A program made the position numbers and the translations under genes. Below the pieces are notes generated by a model. It saw nothing but the letters and a program-made list of their open reading frames with translations. It had not been told where the DNA came from and made no database searches. From Amycolatopsis azurea DSM 43854 (lineage in GTDB: Bacteria; Actinomycetota; Actinomycetes; Mycobacteriales; Pseudonocardiaceae), in assembly GCF_001995215.1 (NCBI RefSeq), contig NZ_MUXN01000008.1:138880-202879 (forward strand): 64,000 nt of DNA, read 5' to 3'. Positions within the stretch are counted from its first letter, which is position 1. Each line of letters opens with the position of its first letter. Below, in pieces: positions 44,068-52,027 of this stretch.

Positions 44068-45078
44068 ATGGCCAACATGTGCAAGAATCAGGCCATGGGC
44101 TTTTTCACGCGTCCTGGTCGTCATCGGGTCGCCGTGCTGGTCCGGCACGGGATGCTGGTGATGGAGCTGGGCATCGTCACCCGCCTGTTCGGCACGGCCA
44201 AATCGGCCGATGGCGAGCCGCTCTACGAGGTCGTCACCTGCACGCCGGAGCCGGGACAGATCCGGACCGACGCCGACGTCACCGTCTCGGTCGGCCTCGG
44301 CCCGGAAGTCCTGGCCGAGGCGGACACTGTCGTCATCCCGGCGTCGTCCATCGAGTACGAACCCTCGGGGCAGGACCTCACCGAACCGCTCGCGCGGGCG
44401 CTGGAGCTGATCCGGCCGGACGCCCGGATCGCGTCGATCTGCTCGGGCGCGTTCGTGCTCGCCGCCGCGGGCCTGCTCGACGGCCGGAAGGCGACCACGC
44501 ACTGGCGCTCGGCGCTGGATTTCCAGGCGAAGTTCCCGAAGGTCGCCCTCGATCCCAACGTGCTCTACACCGACGACGGGAACGTGCTGACCTCGGCCGG
44601 CGTCGCGTCCGGGATCGATCTCTGCCTGCACATGATCCGGCGCGATCACGGCGCCGCCGTCGCGAACGAGGTCGCGCGCGGAACCGTTGTCTCGCCGCAT
44701 CGCGAGGGCGGGCAGGCGCAGTTCATCCGGCGCCCGGTGCCCGAACCGCAGTCCTCGTCGACGGTCGCGGCACGGGCCTGGGCGCTGGAGAACCTCGACC
44801 GGCCGCTGACCTTGCGCGAACTCGCGGCGAAAGAGGCGATGAGCACGAGGACGTTCACCCGGCGCTTCCGCGACGAGGTCGGGATCTCGGCGTTGCAGTG
44901 GCTGACCCGGCAGCGGATCGAACGGGCCCGGCAGCTGCTCGAAGAGACCGATCTGCCGGTGGACCGGGTCGCCGCGGAGGCGGGCTTCGGCACCGCCGCG
45001 TCGCTGCGCCAGCACCTCCAGGCGGCGCTGGGGGTCTCACCGAGCGCGTACCGGAACACCTTCCGCGAGGCTGTCTGA
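44068..45078 (+). CDS. GlxA-type AraC regulator (DJ-1/PfpI plus AraC)
   Basis: 336 residues or a little less. N-terminal DJ-1/PfpI-like domain (about 20-185) with the cysteine segment IASICSGAFVLAAAGLLDGR, and a C-terminal AraC pair of helix-turn-helices (about 235-330: LTLRELAAKEAMSTRTFTRRFRDEVG, VDRVAAEAGFGTAASLRQHL). Start uncertain: ATGs at 44068, 44077 and 44095, none with a good ribosome-binding site; the domain begins after the last. Divergent from the oxidoreductase gene. Confidence 0.88.
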   Translation: MANMCKNQAMGFFTRPGRHRVAVLVRHGMLVMELGIVTRLFGTAKSADGEPLYEVVTCTPEPGQIRTDADVTVSVGLGPEVLAEADTVVIPASSIEYEPSGQDLTEPLARALELIRPDARIASICSGAFVLAAAGLLDGRKATTHWRSALDFQAKFPKVALDPNVLYTDDGNVLTSAGVASGIDLCLHMIRRDHGAAVANEVARGTVVSPHREGGQAQFIRRPVPEPQSSSTVAARAWALENLDRPLTLRELAAKEAMSTRTFTRRFRDEVGISALQWLTRQRIERARQLLEETDLPVDRVAAEAGFGTAASLRQHLQAALGVSPSAYRNTFREAV

Positions 45079-45139
45079 GAGACGCCCAGTGAGCTGACCT
45101 CCTGGTAACTTACCCAGAAATAAGTTCCGGAGGTGGTAG

Positions 45140-45838
45140 GTGAAGGCCCTCAAATTCGCCGAGCGGCTGCTGTTCGGCGCCGCCGCGATCGGCACGGTGT
45201 ATTCCGCCAGGACGGGCAAGCGAAAGCTGCAGCTGGCGACCAAGCCGGCCGCGGTCCCGGTGCTCGCCGCCCGGGTCGCGCGGGCGCGGAAGCTCGCGCC
45301 GGGGGAGAAGGGCCTGCTCGTCGCCGCGCTGGTCGCGGCCGGGGCGGGCGACCACTTCATGGGCAGGTCCGACGAGGACGGCGAGCTGATCAAGGGCGCG
45401 ACGTCGTTCGGCGTCATGCAGGTGCTGTACTCCGTGCTGCTGTGGCGTCGCGGCGCTCGTCCGCGCGCCGCGACCGCGCCGCCCCGCCTCGGGGCCTGGG
45501 CGGCGGCCGCCGTCGCGATGACGCTGCCGAAGCCGTCTCCGGTGTCTTCGGTGCTTTCGGTCTACGGCGGCCTGCTGAGCACGACGTCGACCCTCGCCGC
45601 TGACCCGGTCCTGGCGCCGAAGGCCAAGGTCTCGGGCGGCATGGTGATCCCGTCGGGTGACCGCCGGACCTGGATCGCCGCCGGCGCGCTGCTGTTCTCC
45701 GCGTCGGACCTGGCGATCCTGATCCGCCGCAACTTCGTCACCAGCGAGCGGGTGCGGGCGAACCTGGAGACCTTCGTGCTGACTTCGTACCTCGCTTCGC
45801 AGTGGTTGCTCGTCGAAGGCATGACCGCGGAGGACTAG
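45140..45838 (+). CDS. YhhN-family membrane protein (lysoplasmalogenase-like)
   Basis: 232 residues with six or seven short membrane helices. Family features: KPAAVPVLAARVA (35-47), AGAGDHFM (68-75) with its conserved Asp, and LLFSASDLAILI (about 193-204). The TMEM86/YhhN group includes vinyl-ether-lipid hydrolases; bacterial members are mostly untested. GTG start with GGAGGTGGTAG just before. Transcribed toward the ArsR operon but separated from it by 52 bases that hold a promoter. Confidence 0.8.
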   Translation: MKALKFAERLLFGAAAIGTVYSARTGKRKLQLATKPAAVPVLAARVARARKLAPGEKGLLVAALVAAGAGDHFMGRSDEDGELIKGATSFGVMQVLYSVLLWRRGARPRAATAPPRLGAWAAAAVAMTLPKPSPVSSVLSVYGGLLSTTSTLAADPVLAPKAKVSGGMVIPSGDRRTWIAAGALLFSASDLAILIRRNFVTSERVRANLETFVLTSYLASQWLLVEGMTAED

Positions 45839-45841
45839 AAA

Positions 45842-45903
45842 GTTAAGCATCTACTTGACTATCGCTCGGCGTGGGCGGATAGTTAAGCATGTGCCTAACC
45901 AAC
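45842..45903 (+). promoter_or_regulatory. arsR-type promoter with two operator copies, leaderless start
   Basis: A likely -35 TTGACT (45855-45860), 17 bases, and -10 GATAGT (45878-45883) lie 7 bases before GTG 45891, implying a leaderless transcript. AGTTAAGCAT occurs at 45841-45850 and 45881-45890, each continuing as an imperfect dyad GTTAAG-n-CTTGAC / GTTAAG-n-CCTAAC. One copy covers the -35 region, the other the -10 and start. Likely autorepression by the ArsR protein. Confidence 0.65.
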
Positions 45904-46223
45904 GGATGGACCAGGTGTTCAAGGCGCTTTCCGACGGGACGCGCCGCGAAATGATCGAGCGCCTCACCCGGGGACCCGCTTCGGTGGGGGAGCTCGCGCA
46001 GCCGTTGTCGATGTCGCTGCCCGCGGTGATGCAGCACCTCCAGGTGCTCGAGGCCAGCGGGCTCGTCCGGTCGGAGAAGGCGGGCCGCGTGCGGACCTGT
46101 CACCTCGAACCGGACGGCCTGCGGATGGCCGAGGACTGGCTCGGCGGGCAGCGCACCGGCTGGGAACACCGGCTCGACCGCCTTGGCGGCTTTCTGAATA
46201 CCGACGAAGGGAAACGGTCATGA
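45891..46223 (+). CDS. ArsR-family repressor
   Basis: 110 residues if started at GTG 45891 (VPNQRMDQVFKALSDG); upstream TTG 45855 is also open but would place the promoter inside the gene. Winged helix: LSDGTRREMIERLTRGPASVGELAQPLSMSLPAVMQHLQVLEASGLVRSEKAG. No metal-binding cysteines are seen, as in ArsR proteins paired with SRPBCC genes. It overlaps the SRPBCC gene by ATGA. Predicted to repress its own operon. Confidence 0.88.
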   Translation: MPNQRMDQVFKALSDGTRREMIERLTRGPASVGELAQPLSMSLPAVMQHLQVLEASGLVRSEKAGRVRTCHLEPDGLRMAEDWLGGQRTGWEHRLDRLGGFLNTDEGKRS

Positions 46224-46660
46224 CCGTCAAACACGCCACTTTCACCCTCGAGCGCGTCTACCCCGTGTCGCCGGAACGCGTTTTCGCGGCCTGGTCCGAC
46301 CCCGCCGCGAAAGCCGGCTGGTTCACCGTTCCCGGTGGCCGGCACTCCCTGGATTTCCGCGTCGGCGGCCGCGAGGTCACCACGGGTCCTCCCGACGACG
46401 GGAAGGACATGGTCTTCGACGCGCGCTACGAGGACATCGCCGAAAACGAACGGATCGTCTACTCGGGGACGCTCTCCGCGAAAGACGTCCTCGCCACCGT
46501 GTCGGTCACGACGGTGCTGCTCGAAGCCGAAGGTGACGGCACCCGGCTGACCCTGATCGAACAGGGCACTTTCCTTGACGGGCAAGAAGAACCGAGCTGG
46601 CGCGAGCAGGGCACCGGGACCTGGCTCGACAACCTGGGGAAGGTTTTTTCGGCACTATGA
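46220..46660 (+). CDS. SRPBCC (AHSA1-like) protein
   Basis: 146 residues, one START-like domain over its full length: FTLERVYPVSPERVFAAWSDPAAKAGWF, DFRVGGREV, YEDIAENERIVYSGTL and a final amphipathic helix GTGTWLDNLGKVFSAL. Binds hydrophobic ligands in other members; the role is unproven. Starts within the arsR stop (ATGA), so co-translated. A gene of the same family, but with two domains, is at 42382. The S9 peptidase follows 5 bases later and may share the transcript. Confidence 0.88.
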   Translation: MTVKHATFTLERVYPVSPERVFAAWSDPAAKAGWFTVPGGRHSLDFRVGGREVTTGPPDDGKDMVFDARYEDIAENERIVYSGTLSAKDVLATVSVTTVLLEAEGDGTRLTLIEQGTFLDGQEEPSWREQGTGTWLDNLGKVFSAL

Positions 46661-46664
46661 ACAC

Positions 46665-48419
46665 ATGCTGACCGCTGAGCTGATCGTCGACCACCATGTC
46701 CCGTCGGAACCCGCGCTGTCCCCGGACGGACTCCGGATCGCGTACCGGGTCGAGACCGTCGTCAAAGGCGCCCCCGAGATCTGGCTCGCGGACAGCGGCG
46801 GAGAGCCCCGGAAGGTGGCCGACGGCACCTCGCCGAAGTGGTCGTCGGACTCCCTCTACTTCCTGCGGGACGGCCAGGTCCACACGGTGGACGGGCCGCT
46901 GTTCGCCTGGGGGAGCGAGATCACCGGGTTCGTCCCGATGCGCGACCGGATCGTGTTCATCGCCGAGGACGAGACGCCGGCCGCGGACATCTGGGTCTGG
47001 AGCGAAGGCCTCCGCCCGGCGCGGCTGCGGAGCTTCGACCCGAAGACCGGTGAGATCACCACACTGATCGAGGACCACGTGGTCGGGGTCGCCGGTCGTC
47101 AGGACGACAAGGCGGTCGCCGTCATCACCTGGTCGACGCCCGAGATCGATCCCGGCGGGCTCGAACCCCGGCTTTCCGTGCTGGACCTGGAAACCGGGGA
47201 ACGGCGGGAGCTCGGGAAGACCTCGTTCGAGGCCGAGAGCCCGGTCTGGTGGCGTGATGGCGACAGCTGGCACGTCGCGTATCTCGCGACGCTGGAGCGG
47301 GTGGGTGGCCGGGCGGTCTTCGACGTTCCCGTGGAAACCGGGGAGCATCAAAACCTGACACCGGAATCGGCCTGCCCGATCAAGCTCGCGCAGGTCGATT
47401 CCGGCGCTCCGCTGATGCTCGTCGCCGACGGGCTCGACACCGCCCTTCATCGGCTCGGTTCCGGCGAAGTGTCGTTCTGGCGCGGTCAATCGGACGCGAT
47501 CGCTTCGAACGGCGAGATCGTGGCCATCGTGCTGAGCACCGCCCATCAGCCGAAGAATATCCACAGCGGACCTGTGGGTGGAGCTTTGACGCGCGTCGGT
47601 GACCTGGTGCCGGAGTTCGCCGGGATCACCTGGGGATCGCAGGAACGCTTGTCCTACAAGGGTTTCGATGGCCTCGCCCTGGACGGCTTGCTCGTCCTTC
47701 CGCCCGGTAGGACGCGGGAGGATGGACCCTTCTCCCTGATCACGATCCCGCACGGCGGACCGTACGACCGGTACGCGGACGGGTTCCAGCTCGCCTGGTT
47801 CCCGTCCGCGCAATGGCTGGCATCGGCGGGACACGCCGTTTTCCTGCCGAATCCCCGTGGGGGACAAGGCCATGGCCACGAGTTCGCCGCTTCGGTCGCC
47901 GGACGGGTCGGCCTCGAAGAATGGAAGGACCTCGAAACCGGGATCGACCTCCTCGTCGTCGAAGGGGTCGCCGATCCGGACCGGCTGGGGATCGTGGGCG
48001 GGAGTCACGGCGGTTTCATGACGGCCTGGGCGGTCGGGCAGACCAGCCGGTTCAAAGCGGCCCTGATGCTGGCCGGGATCTGCGACTGGGGAATGCTCGC
48101 CGGGACCGGCGAATTCGGTCCTTACGATGCCGTGCTCGGCGGAAGTACCGGCTGGGAAGGGGAAGGCCCGCACCGGCACGACCGGCTGAGCCCGATCTCC
48201 TACGCGTCGAAGATCGAGACCCCAGTGCTGATCGCGCACGGCGCGGACGACACGAACGTCCCGTTGTCCCAGGCGGAATACTTCCATCGCGCGCTACGGC
48301 ACTTCGGCGTCGAACACGACTTCGTCGTCTATCCCGGCGAAGGGCATTCGTTACGCAAGCGGGAAAACCAGCTGGATCTGCTTCGCCGCATGCACGAGTG
48401 GTTCGCGCGCCTGCTTTAG
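46665..48419 (+). CDS. S9-family prolyl oligopeptidase-like hydrolase
   Basis: 584 residues. The N-terminal half is a beta-propeller with WD-like strands (LSPDGLRIAYRVE, TSPKWSSDSLYFL), the C-terminal half an alpha/beta hydrolase. Catalytic triad: Ser in GGSHGGF (about S447), Asp in HGADDTNVP (D528), His in GEGHS (H561). Cytosolic; cleaves short or acylated peptides in related enzymes. ATG at 46665, 5 bases after the SRPBCC stop. Its end overlaps the convergent glyoxalase-like gene by 4 bases. Confidence 0.92.
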   Translation: MLTAELIVDHHVPSEPALSPDGLRIAYRVETVVKGAPEIWLADSGGEPRKVADGTSPKWSSDSLYFLRDGQVHTVDGPLFAWGSEITGFVPMRDRIVFIAEDETPAADIWVWSEGLRPARLRSFDPKTGEITTLIEDHVVGVAGRQDDKAVAVITWSTPEIDPGGLEPRLSVLDLETGERRELGKTSFEAESPVWWRDGDSWHVAYLATLERVGGRAVFDVPVETGEHQNLTPESACPIKLAQVDSGAPLMLVADGLDTALHRLGSGEVSFWRGQSDAIASNGEIVAIVLSTAHQPKNIHSGPVGGALTRVGDLVPEFAGITWGSQERLSYKGFDGLALDGLLVLPPGRTREDGPFSLITIPHGGPYDRYADGFQLAWFPSAQWLASAGHAVFLPNPRGGQGHGHEFAASVAGRVGLEEWKDLETGIDLLVVEGVADPDRLGIVGGSHGGFMTAWAVGQTSRFKAALMLAGICDWGMLAGTGEFGPYDAVLGGSTGWEGEGPHRHDRLSPISYASKIETPVLIAHGADDTNVPLSQAEYFHRALRHFGVEHDFVVYPGEGHSLRKRENQLDLLRRMHEWFARLL

Positions 48420-48850
48420 CTCCAGTCGGTCTGCGGTTCTCCGGGGATGTGCGTGCCGAACGTCCATTCGTAGCCTTCGAGATCGTCGACGCGGAAGCGG
48501 TAGTTGCCCCATTCGGTGTTCTCGGGCTTCCAGACCGTCGTCGCGCCGGCTTCGACGGCGGAGGCGAATACGGCGTCCACGGCCTCTTGCGTCGGAAGAC
48601 CGACGTAGAGGCCGTGGCCGACCGTTTCCCCCTTGCGGGTCGCGTGGTCGTAGTCCTCCTCCGCGCTGAACACGATGATGGAGGCTCCGCCGAGCCGCAG
48701 TTCCGAATGCAGGATCAGGCCCTTGTCGTCAGGGAATTCCATGACGGTTTCGAAGCCGAAGGCGCTTTCGAGCCAGCGGAGCGCCTTCGGGGCGTCGCGG
48801 TAGGCGAGGTAGGAGTGGAGTGAAGCGGGGCGTTCCTGGGTTTCGGTCAT
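48416..48850 (-). CDS. VOC-family (glyoxalase-like) protein
   Basis: 144 residues. Two beta-alpha-beta-beta-beta modules: LHSYLAYRDAPKALRWLESAFGFE and VFASAVEAGATTVWKPENTEWGNYRFRVDDLEGYEWTF. It resembles PhnB/YycE-type VOC proteins. Metal ligands are not obvious at the first strand. Function unknown; resistance or isomerase roles occur in the family. The ATG at 48848-48850 is chosen over a longer frame because LHSYLAYRD follows closely. Confidence 0.85.
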   Translation of the reverse strand: MTETQERPASLHSYLAYRDAPKALRWLESAFGFETVMEFPDDKGLILHSELRLGGASIIVFSAEEDYDHATRKGETVGHGLYVGLPTQEAVDAVFASAVEAGATTVWKPENTEWGNYRFRVDDLEGYEWTFGTHIPGEPQTDWS

Positions 48851-48905
48851 GGGCACAGCCTGGCAACCGATGCGGACAGCCACGGTCCTCGATTCCTTTC
48901 CGGTG

Positions 48906-49529
48906 TCACCAGATCAGGCGGACGCCGAGCGCGGCGATGAGCGCGCTGGACGCGAGCGCCGTCGCCAGCCGTCCACGACGTCCGGTCAACGCCTTGCCCA
49001 GCACCGCGCCGCCGCCCGCGAGGAGCAGTTGCCAGCTGGCCGAAGCCGCGAACGCCGCGAGCACGAAGACCACGTGCTCCGGTGTGGTCGCGGCGGCCAT
49101 GTCCTCACTGCCGAGCACGAGCGCGGCGAAGTAGATCACCGTCGTCGGGTTCAGCAGCGTGATCCCGAGCAGGCTCACGTAGGCCTTCAGCGGTCCGATC
49201 ACGGCCGGTTCGGTCAGCTCGGCTTTCGCGGAGTCGCGGAAATCGCGGACACCGGTGATTCCGATGTGGACCGCCAGCACGAGCAGCACCACCACCGAAA
49301 CCCAGCGCAGCGGTTCGGCGATCGGCTGGATGATCCGGACGAGGCCGCTGCCGCCGAGGACCGCGACGAGGGCGTAGAGGCCGTCGGCCGTGGCGACGCC
49401 CAACGCCGCGTACGCGCCGATCTTGAGTCCTTCGCGAGCCGTCAGCACCACGAGATAGGTGCCGACCGCGCCCACCGGAATGGCGATGCCATAGCCGGCG
49501 AGCAGGCCCGCGACGAGCGCGGCGCTCAC
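48906..49529 (-). CDS. LysE-family exporter
   Basis: 207 residues with six membrane helices and the family N-terminus LVAGLLAGYGIAIPVGAVGTYLV (4-26), with LLNPTTVIYFAA (about 127-138) in the middle. Exports amino acids or related small molecules across the membrane. GTG at 49527-49529. Solitary; a 409-base gene-free stretch (49530-49938) with two palindromes separates it from thioredoxin upstream. Confidence 0.9.
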   Translation of the reverse strand: MSAALVAGLLAGYGIAIPVGAVGTYLVVLTAREGLKIGAYAALGVATADGLYALVAVLGGSGLVRIIQPIAEPLRWVSVVVLLVLAVHIGITGVRDFRDSAKAELTEPAVIGPLKAYVSLLGITLLNPTTVIYFAALVLGSEDMAAATTPEHVVFVLAAFAASASWQLLLAGGGAVLGKALTGRRGRLATALASSALIAALGVRLIW

Positions 49530-49718
49530 GGTCGGACTGGTGTCGGCCTCCGCCAGGACCCCGTCTGCTGCTGCTTCCGCACCCGTCGGACGACGGTGGG
49601 CGACGGCAGGAAGGCGAGGGTCGATGTCATGTGCTGAAGGATGCGAACGAACGGCCCCGGGCGCAACACGATTATCGCGTGGCGGCGAGGTGGCTCACAG
49701 GTGCGTGTGCGCGGGCTA

Positions 49719-49775
49719 GTGTTGCGAAAGCCACTTTCGCAACCTTCAGCGTTGCGAAAGTGGCTTTCGCAACAC
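49719..49775. repeat. Family E palindrome, doubled
   Basis: Exact 25-base arms 49719-49743 and 49751-49775 with spacer CTTCAGC; each arm (GTGTTGCGAAAGCC onward) is itself a near-palindrome, so two alternative foldings exist. The first 25 bases also occur at 17162-17186. Lies in the gene-free gap between thioredoxin (its 3' side) and the LysE start. Confidence 0.88.
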
Positions 49776-49829
49776 CCTCGACCCCCACTGCCCGCGAGGA
49801 CTGCGCCTCGCCGATCGCCACGAACACCG

Positions 49830-49884
49830 GTCCGTGAAGGCCTCCTTGAGGGACCCAGAGTCCCTCAAGGAGGCCTTCACGGAC
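49830..49884. repeat. Family D palindrome, perfect
   Basis: Exact 25-base arms 49830-49854 and 49860-49884 (GTCCGTGAAGGCCTCCTTGA onward), loop CCAGA. Lies 54 bases after the thioredoxin stop. Closely related to elements at 28661 and 62423. Confidence 0.88.
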
Positions 49885-49938
49885 TTCGCGCCAGACCAGG
49901 CCACGTTTCCTTGCCCCTCAGGAAACGACATGAGTCGC

Positions 49939-50274
49939 TCAGACGGTGGCCGTCGCCAGGGCGGCGTCCAGGTCGGCCAGCAGCCGTGCCTTCGGCCGGG
50001 CTCCGACGGTCGTCCAAACAGGACTGCCGTTACGGAAGAGGATCAGCGTCGGCAGGGACATGACCTGGTAGTCCCTTGCCGTGAGTGGATTCTCGTCGGA
50101 GTTGAGCTTGCGGATGATCAGCGAGCCGGCGCGTTCTTCGGCGATCTCGGTGAGCACCGGGACGATCATGTGGCAGGGCGGGCACCACTGCGCCCAGAAG
50201 TCCACCAGGACGGGCTTCTCCTGCTCCAGGACCAGCTCTCGGAAGGTTTCGTCGTTGACGACGGAAAGGGACAT
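49939..50274 (-). CDS. trxA: Thioredoxin with CPPC active site
   Basis: 111 residues, thioredoxin fold: VLVDFWAQWCPPCHMIVPVL with redox cysteines C31 and C34, and the cis-Pro segment VMSLPTLILF (about 70-79). The site is WCPPC, not the usual WCGPC, which in other thioredoxins changes reduction potential. ATG at 50272-50274 follows the MerR stop with no gap, making a MerR-thioredoxin operon whose first product probably senses redox stress. Confidence 0.93.
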   Translation of the reverse strand: MSLSVVNDETFRELVLEQEKPVLVDFWAQWCPPCHMIVPVLTEIAEERAGSLIIRKLNSDENPLTARDYQVMSLPTLILFRNGSPVWTTVGARPKARLLADLDAALATATV

Positions 50275-50670
50275 TCAGGCCTCCTCGGTTCGCGGCACGA
50301 CGACGCACGGCCCCGGCGGTGTCTTCAACGCGCCCGCCAACTTGGTCAGCAGGCCGTCCCGCACGTCGTTGAGCCTGGAAAGACAGGCGTCCACCTCGGC
50401 GAGTTTGCGTTGGTAGACCTCGATCGAATCGGCGCACGAGTCGCCGGTCTCGTGACCGGCGCGCAGGCATTCGACGAACGGCCTGGTGTCCTCCAGACTG
50501 AGCCCGACCGCTTGCAGGGTCAGGATCTCGTTCACCAGGCGGTAGTCGTCCTCGTCGTACTCCCGGTACCCGTTCGACGCGCGCCGTGCGTCGAGAAGCC
50601 CTTGTGACTCATAGAAACGCAGCGCGCGCGTGGTGGTCCCGGTCCGCGCGGCGAGTTCGCCGATCCGCAT
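50275..50670 (-). CDS. MerR-family regulator of thioredoxin gene
   Basis: 131 residues. MerR DNA-binding domain (MRIGELAARTGTTTRALRFYESQGLLDARRASNGYREYDE) and a dimerisation helix (about 75-112). Cysteines at VECLRAGHETGDSCADSIEVYQRKLAEVDAC (68, 79, 96) could form a redox or metal site; the final CVVVPRTEEA adds another. Directly adjoins trxA. Divergent dyad CCTTGACGTCAAGG at 50691 is its likely operator. Confidence 0.92.
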   Translation of the reverse strand: MRIGELAARTGTTTRALRFYESQGLLDARRASNGYREYDEDDYRLVNEILTLQAVGLSLEDTRPFVECLRAGHETGDSCADSIEVYQRKLAEVDACLSRLNDVRDGLLTKLAGALKTPPGPCVVVPRTEEA

Positions 50671-50690
50671 GGTCCGAGCGTAAACCTTGC

Positions 50691-50704
50691 CCTTGACGTC
50701 AAGG
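50691..50704. promoter_or_regulatory. MerR operator upstream of the merR-trxA pair
   Basis: CCTTGACGTCAAGG is an exact 14-base palindrome, flanked by TTGC and CAAA, 20 bases before the MerR start. Size and composition match operators of SoxR-like MerR proteins that lie within the promoter spacer. Confidence 0.7.
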
Positions 50705-50710
50705 CAAAAC

Positions 50711-51106
50711 TCAGCCGTCGAGGTCGACCCGGATGGTGAGCAGATCCGTGCCGATCGCCTGCACGGCGGCGCTGTTGAGCCTGGGCAGGGCCTTCAGCCG
50801 GGCGCGGGGGTCGTCGTCCGGGAGCAGGTGCGCCGTGCCGCTGTGCCACTGGCCCTTGAGCCGGACCCGGACGCGCGGATCGGCCTGGATGTTGCGGACG
50901 TACTGCGACTTCTCGCCGAATTCCGAGACGATCCAGAACTCGCGGCCCACCTTGCGACCGCCGATCGGCGTCCGCCGGGGTTCCCCGGACTTGCGGCCGG
51001 TGGTCTCGAGGAGCGGCTGGTTCGGCAACCGGCCGAGGAGCGGGTTGCCCACGTGCCGCTGGAAGGTCGTGGCCACCCGGTGCTTGATCTCGTGATAGCG
51101 CGACAT
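50711..51106 (-). CDS. Deazaflavin (F420)-dependent oxidoreductase, Ddn-like
   Basis: 131 residues, split-barrel fold of the F420H2-dependent nitroreductase/DUF385 group. Signature segments LETTGRKSGEPRRTPIGGRKVG (33-54), FWIVSEFGEKSQYVRNI and PRVRVRLKGQWHSGTAHLL. Uses F420H2 to reduce quinones or nitro compounds; M. tuberculosis Ddn activates pretomanid-type drugs. Divergent from the alpha/beta hydrolase with a 29-base gap and next to the merR operator. Confidence 0.9.
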   Translation of the reverse strand: MSRYHEIKHRVATTFQRHVGNPLLGRLPNQPLLETTGRKSGEPRRTPIGGRKVGREFWIVSEFGEKSQYVRNIQADPRVRVRLKGQWHSGTAHLLPDDDPRARLKALPRLNSAAVQAIGTDLLTIRVDLDG

Positions 51107-51135
51107 GGGTCCAGGGTGTCAGTATCTTCGGCCCC

Positions 51136-51963
51136 ATGGTGAACGAGTCCGACGTGGACCTGGGGGACGGGACCACACTGCACGTCTACGACACCGGCGG
51201 TACCGGTCCCGTGGTCGTCTGGCATCACGGAACCCCGAACATCGGCGCCCCGCCGTCGCCGCTGTTCCCGGCCGCCGAACGGCTCGGGCTGAGGTGGGTC
51301 TCCTACGACCGGCCCGGCTACGGCGGCTCGTCGCCGCGCCCCGGCCGGGATGTCGCGTCGGCGGCGTCGGACGTCGAGAAGGTCGCCGACGCCCTGGGCA
51401 TCGAGCGGTTCGCGGTCTACGGGCATTCCGGCGGCGGGCCACACGCGTTGGCATGCGCGGCCCTGCTGCCGGAGCGGGTCTCGGCGATGGTCGGCGTCGC
51501 GAGCATCGCTCCGTACTCCGACAGCTGGGACTGGTTCGCGGGCATGAGCGCGGCGGGCGTCGGCTCGCTGACGGCGGCCCTGGCGGGACGGGAAGAGAAG
51601 GAACGCCACGAGGCGACAGCCGAATACGACGCCGAAATGTTCACCCCGTCGGATCACGCCGCCTTGGCGGATGACTGGAAATGGCTCCTCGACGTCGTCG
51701 GTCCCGCTCTCGAAGGCGGTCCCGGCGCACTGATCGACGACGATCTCGCGTACGTCGCTCCTTGGGGCTTCCAGCCGTCCGACGTCAAGGCGCCGGTGTT
51801 GCTCCTGCACGGCGGCGCGGACCGGATCGCGCCCGTCGGGCACGGGGAGTGGCTCGCGCGGCAGTGCCCCACGGCGGAGGTGCGCGTGTTTCCGGAGGAC
51901 GGGCACATCTCGGTGCTCCGCCAGGGGGAAGCCGCGCTCGACTGGCTGGCTACCCAGTCCTGA
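51136..51963 (+). CDS. Alpha/beta hydrolase
   Basis: 275 residues, single-domain hydrolase. Oxyanion HHGTP (30-34), nucleophile Ser in VYGHSGGGPHA (S98), Asp in LLLHGGADRIAP near 222 and His in EDGHISVL near 256. No signal sequence. Likely esterase or C-C hydrolase; the substrate is unknown. ATG at 51136 immediately after a short divergent gap. Ended by a palindrome at 51979. Confidence 0.9.
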   Translation: MVNESDVDLGDGTTLHVYDTGGTGPVVVWHHGTPNIGAPPSPLFPAAERLGLRWVSYDRPGYGGSSPRPGRDVASAASDVEKVADALGIERFAVYGHSGGGPHALACAALLPERVSAMVGVASIAPYSDSWDWFAGMSAAGVGSLTAALAGREEKERHEATAEYDAEMFTPSDHAALADDWKWLLDVVGPALEGGPGALIDDDLAYVAPWGFQPSDVKAPVLLLHGGADRIAPVGHGEWLARQCPTAEVRVFPEDGHISVLRQGEAALDWLATQS

Positions 51964-51978
51964 TCCGCGCCGACGCCC

Positions 51979-52023
51979 CGAGCGCCACGCACGGGACGCT
52001 CAACGTCTCAAGCGTGGCGCTCG
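51979..52023. repeat. Palindrome between convergent genes
   Basis: Exact 12-base arms CGAGCGCCACGC (51979-51990) and its complement (52012-52023) with a 21-base loop. It begins 16 bases after the hydrolase stop and ends 5 before the NlpC/P60 gene stop. Terminator-like; a separate sequence family from A to F. Confidence 0.75.
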
Positions 52024-52027
52024 CGAC

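Noticed and set aside
46220..46660. Arsenic-resistance operon at the ArsR gene
   Set aside because: The partner is an SRPBCC protein and no arsenate reductase or arsenite pump is nearby; the regulator lacks the usual metal-binding cysteines.
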